Below, one piece after another: positions 1-13,200 of a stretch of 64,000 nt of DNA. Position numbers and translations under genes: made by a program. Source of the DNA: Hyperoodon ampullatus (lineage: Eukaryota; Chordata; Mammalia; Artiodactyla; Ziphiidae); contig CATKHW010000009.1 in NCBI GenBank assembly GCA_949752795.1, forward strand, positions 682,001-746,000, written 5' to 3'. Each line of letters opens with the position of its first letter. Position 1 is the first letter of the stretch. The notes beneath the pieces are model-generated. The model worked only from the letters and a program-made list of their open reading frames with translations, did not search any database and was not told where the DNA came from.

Positions 1-1240
1 CTTGGCATCACAATGCTCGCTGACATTTGTCATCAGTATGCTCCTTGAACACTGTCATGACAAGGCTCCATGCCTTTTTCATCACAATGATCCATTCCCT
101 TTTCATCACAATGCTCCAAGTCCCCTGATATCACAATGCTCCATGACTCCAGTCATCACAATGCTTCATGACATTTGTCATCACAATTGTCCATGACCTC
201 GTCACACAAATCTCTATGACCTTTGTCACCACAATGCTCCATGAAAATTTTATCACAATGCTCTGTGACCCTTGTCATCACAAAGCTCCATGCCTTTGTC
301 AGCACAATGCTCCTTGACCCTTGTCATCACAATGCTCGGTGCGCGTGTCAGCACAATGCTCCATAACCCATGTCATCAAAATGCTCCACATCCTTGTCAT
401 CAAAATGCTCCATAAAACTTGTCATCACAATGCTCCATGCACTTCTCCTCAAAATGCCTTCTCACCACTGATATCACAATGTTCCATCACTAATCATCAC
501 AATACTCCCTCACCCTTGTCATCACAATATTCCATGACCCGTGTAATCACAATTCTCCATGCCCTTGTCATCACAAAGCTCTATGACGCATTTCATGAGA
601 ATGCTCCATGGCCTTCTCATCACAATGCTCCATGCCCTTGTCATCACAATGCTCCAACACCCCTGTAATCACAATGCTCCATGCCCCTTTTCATCTCAAT
701 GCTCCATGAACCCTGTCATCACAATGCACCGTGCCCATCACCATAATATTTCATGCTATTGTCATCACAATGAAATCAAAATGCTCAATGACCTCTGTCA
801 TCACAATGCACCAAACCTTTCTGATCACAATGTTCCATAACACTTGTCATCACAATGCCCCAATACGCTGCTCATCACAATTATCCATGGTCTTCTCATC
901 ACAATGCTCCATGATTTTTGTCATCACAATGCTCAATACACTTATCATCACAATGCTCCCTGACAGTTGTCATCAGTATGCTCCTTGAACCCTCTCATGA
1001 CAAGGCTCCATACATTTTTCATCACAATGATCCATTCCCTTTTCATCACAATGCTCCAACACCCTTGTAATCACAATGCTCCATGTCCTTGTCATCACAA
1101 ATCTCCATGACACATGTCATCAGAATGCTCCATTGCCTTCTCATCACAATGCTCCATGCCCTTGTAATCACATTGCTCCAAAACCCCTGTAATCTCAATG
1201 CTCCATGCACCTTTTCATCAGAATGCTCCATGTACTCGTC
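1..1240 (+). repeat. Duplicated S25 block, copy 1 (partner 40,084-41,225)
   Basis: The order of diverged units here is the same as at 40,084-41,225 in the second array. From about 601 to 855 I find only one substitution against the partner. The alignment offset changes from 40,083 to 40,059 and then to about 39,984, so the copies differ by whole-unit losses of one unit and then three units. The left end is cut by the window edge. Confidence 0.85.
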
Positions 1241-2519
1241 ATCACAATGCTCCATGCCCTTGTCATCTCAATGCTCCATGCCCACTGTCATCACAATAAT
1301 ACATGAAACTTGTCAGACCAATGTTCCATTCCCCTGTCATCACATTGCTCCATGCCCTTGTCATCACAATGCTCCAGGACCACTGTCATCACAATGCTCC
1401 GTGACTCCAGTCATCACAATGATTCATGACCTTTTTCCTCACAACGGTCCATGCCCTCATCACACAAGGCTCTGTGATCTTTGTCACCACAGTGTTCCAT
1501 GATATTTTCATCACAATGCTCTGTGTCCCTTGTCATCACAATGCTCCATGACTTTGTCAGCACAATGCTCCATGACACTTGTCATCAAAATGCTCCATGC
1601 GCTTGTCAGCACAATGCTCCATGACACATGTCATCACAATGTGCCATGCTCTTTTCATTACAATGCTCCCCATCCTTTTCATCGCTATGCTTCATAAAAC
1701 TTGTCATCACAATGCTCCCTTCCCTTCTCATCACAATGCACCACGACCTTGTCATCAAAATGCTCCATGACCTTTGTCATCAAAAAGCTACATGACCCTT
1801 GGCATCACAATGCTCCATGCCATTTCATCACAGTGTTACATGAAAGCTCTCATCACATTGCTCCAAGACCTTGTCAGCACAATGCTCCATGACGCTTGTC
1901 ATCACAATGTTCGATACGCTTGTCATCACAATGCTCCATGCGCTTGTCATTACAATCCTCCATGACACAAGTATCACAGTGTTCCGTGCCATAGTCATCA
2001 CAATGTTCCATGCCGAATCTCATCACAATAATCCATAAAAATTTCAGACAAATGTTCCACGCCTTTGTCATCACAATGCGCCATGCCCACTGTCATCACA
2101 ATAATCCATGAAACATGTCAGACCAATGTTCCATACCCCTGTCATCACAATGCTCCATGCCCTTGTCATCACAATGTTCCACGACCCCTGTCATCACAAT
2201 GCTCCGTGACTCCAGTCATCACAATGCTTCATGACCTTTCTCCTCACAATGGTCCATGCCCTCCTCACACTAGGATCTGTGACCTTTGTCTCCACAATTC
2301 TCCATGCCCATGTCATCTCAATGCTCCATGCCCACTGTCATCAGAATAATCCATGAAACATGTCAGACCAATGTTCCATGCCCCTGTCATCACATTGCTC
2401 CATGCCCTTGTCGTCACAATGCTACATGACCCCTGTCATCACAATGCTCCATGACTCCAGTCATCACAAAGTTTAATGACCTTTGTGCTCACAATGTTCC
2501 ATGCCCTCCTCACAAAAGG

Positions 2520-3340
2520 CTCTGTGATCTTTGTCACCACAATGCTCCATGAAATTTTCATCACAATGCTCTGTGTCCCTTGTCATCACAATGCTCCATG
2601 ACTTTGTCAGCACAACGCTCCATGACACTTGTCATCAAAATGCTCCATGCGCTTGTCAGCACAATGCTCCATGACACATGTTATCACAATGTGCCATGCT
2701 CTTTTCATCACAATGTTCCACATCCTTTTCTTCGCTATGCTCCATAAAACGTGTCATCAAAATGCTCCATGCACTTCTCATCAAAATGCTGTTTCACCAC
2801 ATATATCACAATGTTCCATCACTAGTCATCACAATACTCGCTCAACCCTGTCATCACAATGTTCCATGACCACTGTCATCAAAATGCTCCATGACCCTTT
2901 TCATCACAATGCTCCATGACACTGACATAACAGTGTTCCATAACCACTGTCATCAAAATATTCCATGATACTTTTCATCAAATTGCTCCATGACCCTGTC
3001 ATCAAAATGCTCCCTGCCCTTCTCATCACAATGCACCACGACCTTGTCATCAAAATGCTCCATGAACTTTGTCATCACAAAGCTCCATGACACTTGGCAT
3101 CACAATGCTCCATGCCATTTTCATCACAATGCTTCATGACCCCTGTAATCGAAATGCTCCATGCACCTTTTCATCAGAATGCTCCATGATACTTGTCATC
3201 ACAAGGCTCCATGGCATTCTCATCACAATGCCCCAGGACCTTGTCATCACAATGCTCCATTCCCTTGTCAACACAATGCCCTATTACCCTTGTCATCACA
3301 ATACTCCATGAACATTTTCAGCCCAGTGCTCCATGACCTT
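2520..3340 (+). repeat. Duplicated S25 block (partner 6,365-7,250)
   Basis: The same series of variant units appears here and at 6,365-7,250. The offset is 3,842 in the left part and 3,917 in the right part. The 75 bp change corresponds to three extra units near 6,735-6,810 in the second copy. Confidence 0.8.
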
Positions 3341-4139
3341 CTTATCACAATGCTCCATGACCCTGTCATCACAATGCTCCATGACCCCTGTCATCACAAT
3401 ACTCCATGAATATTTTCAGCCCAATGCTCCATGACCTTCTCATCACAAAGCTCCATGACCCATGTCATCACAATGCTACATGACCACAGTCATCAAAATG
3501 ATCCATGCCACTTGTCATCAGAATGTTCCATGTGCTTGTCATCCCAATGCTCCATGACCCCTGTAATCACAATGCTCTTTGACGCTTGTCATCACAGAGC
3601 TCCTGACACTTGTCATCACAATTCTCCATGGCTTTGTCAGCAAAATGCTACATGACCTTGTCATCACAATGCTCCATGCACTTGTCATCACAATTCTCCA
3701 TTACCAGTGTCATCACAATCCTCTGTGAAACTTGGGATCACATTGTTTCATGCCCTTGTCATCACAATGCTCCATGATTCTTGAAATCAAAATGATCCAT
3801 GACCTGTGTCATCACAATGCTCCAAAGTGTTCTGATTACAATGTTCCATAACAATTGTCATCACATGGCTGCATGATGCCTGTCATCAAATTACTCCATG
3901 CCCTTGTCATCACAATGCTCCATGAACTTTGTCATCCCAATGCTCAATACACTTGTCATCACAGTGCTCCCTGACACTTTTCGTCAGAATGCTCCTTGAA
4001 CCCTTTCATGAAAAGCCTCCATGCCTTTTTCATCACAATGCTCCATGCCCTTTTCCTCACAATGCTCCATGCCATTGTCATCACAATACTCCACAAGCTT
4101 GTCATCAGAATGTTCCATGACCCTTATCATCACAATGCT

Positions 4140-4398
4140 CCATGACCCTTGTCATCACAATGCTCCAAACCCCTGTCATCACAATGCTCCATTAACTTTG
4201 TCATCACATTCCTCCATGACACTTGGCATTACAATGCTCCGTGCCATTGTCATCACAATGGACCATGACATATATCATCACAATGGTCCCAGAACCCTGT
4301 CTTCACAGTACTCCATGACCTTCTCATCACAATGTTCCATGCTCTTCTCATCAGAATGCACCTTGCCCACTGTCATCACAATAAACCATGAAACTTGT
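4140..4398 (+). repeat. S25 block repeated at +701 bp, truncated copy
   Basis: This segment matches 4,841-5,099 unit for unit. It stops abruptly after ATAAACCATGAAACTTGT at about 4,398, where the partner goes on with CAGACCAATG. The sequence that follows instead repeats the unit series of about 4,039-4,115, so 4,398 is a recombination breakpoint inside the array. Confidence 0.8.
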
Positions 4399-4840
4399 GC
4401 TCCATGCCCTTTTCCTCACAATGCTCCATGCCATTGTCATCACAATACTCCACAAGCTTGTCATCAGAATGCTCCATTACTATTGTCATCACAATGCTAC
4501 ATGACCCCTGTCATCACAATGCTCCATGACACCTGTCATCCCAATGCTCCATGCCCCTTGACATTACAGTGCTCCATGACTCTCGTCATCAAAATTATCC
4601 ATGGTCTTCTCATCACAATGCTCCACGGTCTTGCCATCACAATGCTCCATGACACTTCTCATCACAGTGTTACATGCTCTTGTCATCACAATTCTTCATG
4701 CACTTGTCATCCAAATGCTCCATAACCCCTGTCATAGTAAGCTCCATGTGCTTTTCCTCAGAATGCTTCACGAACTTGTCATCAAAATACTCAATGGCCC
4801 TTTTCATCACAATCCTCCATGCCCTTGTCATCAAAATGCT

Positions 4841-5099
4841 CCATGACCCTTGTCATCACAATGCTCCAAACACCTGTCATCACAGTGCTCCATTAACTTT
4901 GTCATCACATTCCACCATGACACTTGGCATCAGAATGCTCCATGCCATTTTCATCAAAATGGACCATGACATATGTCATCACAATGCCACCAGACCGCTC
5001 TCTTCACAGTACTCCATGACCTTCTCATCACAATGCTCCATGCTATTCTCATCAGAATGCGCCTTGCCCACTGTCATCACAATAAACCATGAAACTTGT
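4841..5099 (+). repeat. S25 block, untruncated partner of 4,140-4,398
   Basis: It holds the same variant units as 4,140-4,398, including the ATTAACTTTGTCATCACATT unit and the ATAAACCATG unit, with scattered substitutions. It continues past the breakpoint seen in the partner. Confidence 0.8.
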
Positions 5100-6364
5100 C
5101 AGACCAATGCACCATGCCCCTGTCATCAGAATGCTCCATACCCTTGTCATCACAGTGTTCCGTGACTCCAGTCATCACAATCCTTCATGACCTTTGTCAT
5201 CACAATGGTCCTTGAACACCTCATGACAAGGCTCTGTGACCATTGTCACAATGCTCCATGAACTTTTCATCACTATGCTCTGTGACCGTTGTCATCATAA
5301 TGTTCCATGCCTTTGTCAGCACAATGTTCCATGACACTTGTCATCACAATGCTCCATGCGCTTCTCAGCACAATGCTCCATGACCCATGTCATCAAAATG
5401 CGCCATGCACTTGTCAACACAATGCTCCACAGCCTTGTCATCACAATGCTCCATAAACCTTGTCATCAAAATGCTCCATAAACCTTGTCATCACAATGCT
5501 CCATGCACTTCTCATCAAAATGCTTTCTCACCACTGATATCACAATGTTCCATCACTATTCATCACAATACTCCCTCACCACTGTCATCACAATTTTCCA
5601 TGACCTCTGTCATCACAATGCTACATGCCTTATCATCACAATGCTCCATGACCCCTGACATCAAAATGTTCCATATCCTCTCTCATCAGAATGCTCCATC
5701 ACACTTTTCATCACAATGCTCCAAGACCCCTGACATCACAATGTTCCATAACCACTGTCATCAAAATGTTCCATGACACTTTTCATCAAATTGCTCCGTG
5801 ACCCTGTCATCACAATGCACCATGTCCATCATCATAATGCTTCATGCTATTGTCATCACAACGAAATCAATATGCTCCATGACCTCTGTCATCAAAATGC
5901 TCCAAACCCTTGTGATCACAATGTTCCATAACCATTGACATCACAATGCACTATGACGCTCATCATCACAATTATCCATGGTCTTCTCATCACAGAGTTC
6001 CATGACCTTTGTCATCACAATGCTCAATACACTTGTCATCACAATGCTCCCTGACACTTGTCATCAGTATGCTCCATGAACCCTGTCATGACAAGGCTCC
6101 ATGCCTTTTTTATCACAATGATCCATACCATTTTCATCACAATGCTCCAAGACCACTGTAATCACAATGCTCCATGACCTTTAATCACTAAGCTCCATGA
6201 TGCATGTCAACAGAATGCTCCATGGCCTTCTCATCACAATGCTCCATGTCCTTGTCATCACAGTGCTCCAAGACCCCTGTCATCTCAATGCTCTGTTACT
6301 CCAGTCATCACAAGGCTTCATGACATTTGTCATCACAATGGTCCATGTCCTCGACACAAGGCAC

Positions 6365-7250
6365 TGTGACCTTTCGCACCACAATGCTCCATGAACTTTT
6401 CATCACAATGCTCTGTGATCCTTGTCATCACCATGCTCCATGCCTTTGTCAGCACAATTCTCCATGAGCCTTGTCATCACAATGCTCCATGCGCTTGTGA
6501 GCACAATGCTCCATAACCCATGTCATCACTTTGCGCCATGCGCTTGTCATCGCAATGCTCCACATCCTTGTCATTACAGTGCTCCAAAAACCTTGTCATC
6601 ACAATGCTCCATGCACTTCTCATCAAAATGCTCTCTCACCACATATTTCACAATGTTCCATCACTAGTCATCACAATACTCGCTCCCCCCTGTCATCACA
6701 GTGTTCCATGACCACTGTCATCACAATGCTACATGCCCTTATCATCACAATGCTCCATGAACCCTGACATCACAATGTTCCATAACCCCTGTCATCAAAA
6801 TGCTCCATGACCCTTTTCATCACAATGCTCCATGACCCCTGACATAACAGTGTTCCATAACCACTGTCATCAAAATATTCCATGATACTTTTCATCAAAT
6901 TGCTCCATGACCCTGTCATCAAAATGCTTCCTGCCCTTCTCATCACAATGCACCACGACCTTGTCATCAAAATGCTCCATGAACTTTGTCATCACAAAGC
7001 TCCATGACACTTGGCATCACAATGCTCCATGCCATTTTCATCACAATGCTCCATGACCCCTGTAATCACAATGCTCCATGCACCTTTTCATCAGAATGCT
7101 CCATGAGACTTGTCATCACAAGGCTCCATGGTTTTCTCATCACAATGTCCCAGGACTTGTCATCACAATACTCCATTCCCTTGTCATCACAATGCCCCAT
7201 TACCCCTGTCATCACAATACTCCATGAATATTTTCAGCCCAATGCCTCAT
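6365..7250 (+). repeat. Duplicated S25 block (partner 2,520-3,340)
   Basis: This is the longer of the two copies. It has three additional units at about 6,735-6,810 and otherwise follows the partner's order of variant units, including the TTTTCAGCCCAATG unit near the right end. Confidence 0.8.
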
Positions 7251-10200
7251 GACCTTCTTATCACAATGCTCCTTGATCCGGTCATCACAATGCTCCATGA
7301 CCACTGTTATCACAGCACTCCATGACCCCTGACAACACAATGATCTGGGAATCTTGTCATCAAAATGCTCCATGACACTTGTCATCACAGTGCTCCATGC
7401 CCTTGTCATCACATTGCTCCAAGAAGCCTCTCATCACATTGCTCCATGCCCTTGTCATTACAATCCTACATGACCCATGTATCACAGTGTTCCATGAACT
7501 TGTCATCACAATGCTCCTTGCCCACTCTCATCACAATAATCCATGAAACTTTTCAGACCAATGCTCGATGCCCTTGTCATCACAATGCTCCATTGCCCAT
7601 GTCATAACCATGCTCCATGACCCCTGCAATCACAATGCTCTACGGCCTTGTCATCACAAGGATCCAATACCACTGTAATCACAATGCTCCATTCCCCTTT
7701 TCATCAGAATGCTCCATGAGAATTGTCATCACAAGGCTCCATGGTCCTCTCATCATCACAATGCTCCAGGACCTTGTCATCACAATGGTCCATGCCCACG
7801 TCATCAAAAGGCTCTGTGAAATTTGTCACCACAATGCTCCATGAAATTTTCATCACAATTCTCTTTTACCCATGTCATCACTATGCTCCATGCTTTTGTC
7901 TGCACAATTCTCCATGACAATTTTCATCACAATGCTCCATGCGCTTTTCCGCACAATGCCCCATGTCCTGTGTCATCACAATGAGCCATGTGCTTGTCAT
8001 CACAATGCTCCACCACCTTGTCATCACAGTGCTCCATAAACCTTGTCATCACAATGCTCCATGCACTTCACATCAAAATGCTCTCCCACCACTGATATCA
8101 TAATGTTCCATTACTAGTCATCACAATACTCCCTCACCCCTGTCATCACAATGTTCCAGGACCCCTGTCATCAAAATGCTCAATGACCCTTTTCATCATA
8201 ATCCTCCATGACCCCTGACATCACAAAGTTCCATAACCTCTGTCATCAAAATGTCCCATGACAATTTTCATCAAATTGCTCCATGACACTTTCATCACAA
8301 TGATCCCTGCCCTTCTCAAAACAGTTCACCACGCACTTGTCATCAAAATGCTCCATGACCTTTGTCATCACAAAGCTACATGACCCTTGGCATCACAATG
8401 CTCCATTCCATTGTCATCAAAATGCTTCATGAACACTCTCATCACATTGTTCCATGCCCTTGTCATCACAGGCTCCGTGATGCTTTTCATCACAATGCTC
8501 GATGCTCTTCTTAACACAATGCTCCATGCCCTTTTCATTACAATCCGCCATGACCCATGTATCACAGTGTTCCGTGCCCCTGTCATCACAATGCTCCATG
8601 CCCCCTCTCATCACAATAATCCATGAAGCTTTTCAGACCAATGCTCCATGCCCTTGTCCTCAAAATGCTCCATTACCCCTGTTATAACAATACTCCATGA
8701 CACCTGCCATTACAATATTCCTTGGCCTTGTCATCACAAGGCTCCATAACCCTTGTCATTGCAATGCTCCTTGTCCTTGTCATCAAAAAGCTCCATGACG
8801 CATGTCATCAGAATGCTCCATGGCCTTCTCATTCACGATGCTCCATGCCCTTGTCATCACAATTCTCCTAGACCTCTGTAATCACAATGCTCAATGCCCC
8901 TTTTCATCTCAAATGTCCATGAACCGTGTCATCAAAATGCACCATGCCCATCATCATAATGCTTCATGCTATTGTCATCAAAATGAAATCAAAATGCTCC
9001 ATGACCTCTGTCATCACAATGCTCCAAACCCTTGTGATCACAATGTTCCATAACACTTGTCATAACAACGCCCCATGACGCTCATCATCACAATTATCCA
9101 TGGCCTTCTATTCACAATACTCCATGAACTTTGTCATCACAATGCTCAATACACTTGTCATCAAAATGCTCGCTGACACTTGTCATCAGTATGCTCCTTG
9201 AAACCTGTCATGACAAGGCTCCATGAATTTTGCATCACAATGATCCATGTCCTTTTCATCACAATGCCCTGTGACCCTTGTAATCACAATGCACCATGCC
9301 TTTGTCAGCACAGTGATCCATGACACTTCTCATCACAATGCTTCATGTGCTTTTCAGCACAATGCTCCTTGAAACATGTCATCACAATGCACCATGCGCT
9401 TGTCATCACAATGCTCCACATCCTTGTCATCACAATGCTCCATAAAACTTGTCATCACAATGCTCCATGCACTTCTCATCAAAATGCTCTCTCACCACTG
9501 ATATCACAATGTTCCATCACTAGTCTTCACAATACTCCCTCACCCTTGTCATCACAATGTTCCATGACCCCTATCATCACTATGCTACATGCACTTATCA
9601 TCAAAATGCTCCATGACCAATGACATCACAATGCTCCATAATTCCTGTCATCAAAATGCTCCATTACCATTTTCATCACAATGCTCCATCACCGCTGACA
9701 TCACAATTTTCCATAACCACTCTCATCAAAATATTCCATGACTTTTTCACCAAATTGCTCCATGACCCTGTTAGCACAGTGCTCCCTGCTCTTCTCATCA
9801 CAACGCACCACGACCTTGTCATCAAAATGCTCCATGACCTTTGTCATCACAAAACTCCATGACACTTGGCATCACAATGCTCCATGCCATTGTAATCACA
9901 ATGCTCCATGAAGCCTCTCATCACATTACTCCATGTCCTTCTCATCACAAACCTCCATGACGCTTGTCATCACAATGCTCGATGCCCTTCTCATCACAAT
10001 GCTCCATGCCCTTGTCATTACAATCCTCCATGACCCATGTATCAAAGTGTTCTGTGCCCTTGTCATCACAATGCTCCATGCCCACTCTCATCACATTAAT
10101 CGATGAAACATTTCAGAGCAATGCTCCTTGCTCTTTTCATCACAATGCTCCATTACCCCTGTCATAACAATGCTCCATGACACCTGCCTTCAAAAGTTTC

Positions 10201-13200
10201 CATAACCTTGTCATCACAAGACTCCATGACACTTGTCATCACAATGCACCAAACACTGTAATCACAATTCTGCATACACTTGTCATCACAAAGTCCTTGA
10301 CGCATGTCATCAGAATGCTCCATGGCCTTCTCATTCAAGATGCTCCATGCCCTTGTCATCACAATGGTCCAAGACACCTGTAATCACAATGCTCAATGCC
10401 CCTTTTCATCTCAATGCTCCATGAACCCTGTCATTACAATGCACCATGCGCATCATTATAATGCTTCATGCTATTGTCATCAAAATGAAATCAATATGCT
10501 CCATGACCTCTGTCATCACAATGCTCCAAACACATGTGATCACAATGTTCCATAACACTTGCCATCACAACGCCTAATGACGCTCATCATCACAGTTATC
10601 CATGGGCTTCTATTCACAGTACTCCATTACCTTTGTCATCACAATGCTCAATACACTTGTCATCACAATGCTCCCTGACACTTGTCGTCAGTATGTTCCT
10701 TGAACCCTGTCATTACAAAGCTCCATGCATTTTTCAACACAATGATCCATGCCCTTTTCCTCACAATGCTCCAAGACCCCTGGAATCACAATGCTCAATA
10801 CCATTGTCATCACAAAGCTTCATGACTCATGTCTTCAGAATGCTCCATGGACTTCTCATCACCATGCTCCATGCCCTTTTCATCACAATGCTCCATTCCC
10901 ATGTCATCAAAATGCCCCATGGCCCCTGTCATCACAATACTCCATGAACATTTTCAGCCCAATGCTCCATGACCTTCTAATCACAATGCCCCATGAACCC
11001 TGTCATCACAATGCTCCATGACACCTGTCATCACAATGCTCCGTGACTCCAGTCATCACAAAGATTCATGACCTCTGTCATCTCAATGGTCCATGCCATT
11101 GTCACACAAGGCTCTGTGACCTTTGTCACCACAATGCTCCATGAACTTTTCATCAGAATACTCTGACCCTTGTCATCAAAATGCACCATGCCTTTGTCAG
11201 CACAGTGCTCCATGACCCATGTCATCACAATGCGCCATGCGCTTGTCATCACAAATCTCCATGAGGCTTGTCATCACAACGCTCGATGCACTTTTCATCA
11301 CAATGCACTATGCCCTTGTCATTACAATCCTGCATGATCTATGTATCACAGTGTTCCGTGCCTTTATTATCACAATGCTCCATTCCCTTGTCATCACAAT
11401 GCTCCATGAACATTGTCATCATGGTGCACCAAACCCTTGTCATCAAAATGCTCCATTACCTTTGTCATCACTATCCTCCATGACTCTTGGCATCACAATA
11501 ATCCATGCCATTGTCATCACAATGGACCATGACATATGTCATCACTGTGCTCCCTGCCACCTGTCTTCACAATACTCCATGACCTTGTCATCACAATGTT
11601 CCATGCCCTTGTCATCACAATGAGCCATGCCCACTGTCATCACAATAATCCATGAAACTTGTCAGACCAGTGTTCCATGTCCCTGTCATCAAAATGCTCC
11701 ATGCCCTTGTCATCACAATGCTCCATGACCCCTGTCATCACAATTATCCGTGACTCCAGTCATCACAATGCTCCGTGACTCCAGTCATCACAATGCTTTA
11801 TGACATTTGTCATCACAATGATCCATGCCCTCGTCACACAAGGCTCTGTGACCTTTGTCACCACAATGCTCCATGCTCTTGTAATCAAAATGTGCCATGC
11901 CCCTGTCATCACAATGCTCCATGCCCTTGTCATCACAATGCTCCATGACCATTGTCATCACGATGCTCTAAGCCCTTGTCATCAAAATGCTCCATTACGT
12001 TTGTCATCACAATCCTCCATGACACTTAGCATCACAATGCTCCATGCAATTGTCATCGCAATGGACCAAGACATATTTCGTCTAAATACTCCCTGACACC
12101 TGTCTTCACAATACTCCCTGACCTTGTCACCACAATGCTACATGCCCCTGTCATCACAATGTGTCATGCCCACTGTCATCACAATAATCCATGAAACTTC
12201 TCAGAACAAAGTTCCATCACCCTGTCATCACAATGCTCCATGCCTTTGTCATCACAATGCTCCATGACCCCTGTCATAATAGTGCTCCATGATCCCTGCC
12301 ATCACAATGTTCCACGGCCTTGTTATCCAAGGCTCCATGACCCTCGTCATCACAATGCTCCAAGACCCATGTAATCACAATGCTCCTTGCCACTTTTCAT
12401 CTCAATGCTCCATGAACACTGTCATCACAATGCACCATGCCCATCATCATAATCCTGCATGCTATTGTCATCACAATGAAATCAAAATGCTCCATGACCT
12501 CTGTCATCACAATGCTCCAAACCCTTGTGATCACAATGTTCCATAACACTTGTCATCACAACGCCCCATGACGCTCATCATCACAATTATCCATGGGCTT
12601 CTATTCACAATACTCCATGACCTTTTTCATCACAGTGCTCAATAAACATGTCATCACAATGCTCCCTGGAAATGGTCGTGAATATGCTCCTTGAAACCTG
12701 TCATGACAAGGCTCCATGCATTTTTCATCACAATGACCCATGCACTTTTCATCACAATACTCAAAGACTCCTGTAATCACAATGCTCCATGCCCTTGTCA
12801 TCACAAAGCTTCATGAATCATGTCTTCAAAATGCTCCATGGCCTTCTCATCACCATGCTCCTGCCCTTTTCATCACAATGCTCCATTCCCTTGTCATCAA
12901 AATGCTCCATGACCCCTGTCATCACAATACTCCATGAATATTTACAGCCCAATGCTCCACGACCTTCACTTCATAATGCCCCATGAACTCTGTCATCACT
13001 GTGCTCCATGACCACTGTCATCACAACGATCCATGACCCCTGACAACACAATGATCCTGGACTCTTGTCATCAAAATGCTCCATGACACTTGTCATCACA
13101 ATGATCCATTGCCTTGTCATCACAATGCTCCATAACCCTTGTCATCACAAGGCTCCAAGCCCTTGTCATCAAACTGTTCCATTATATTTGTCATCACATT

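Noticed and set aside
4021..4725. A 234-codon open frame rich in Cys, His, Ser and Met, looking like a repetitive secreted or metal-binding protein
   Set aside because: It is a read-through of the 25 bp satellite. The unit has few plus-strand stops and its length makes the frame rotate, giving a 25-residue pattern everywhere in both arrays. There is no start context, domain or conservation of frame.
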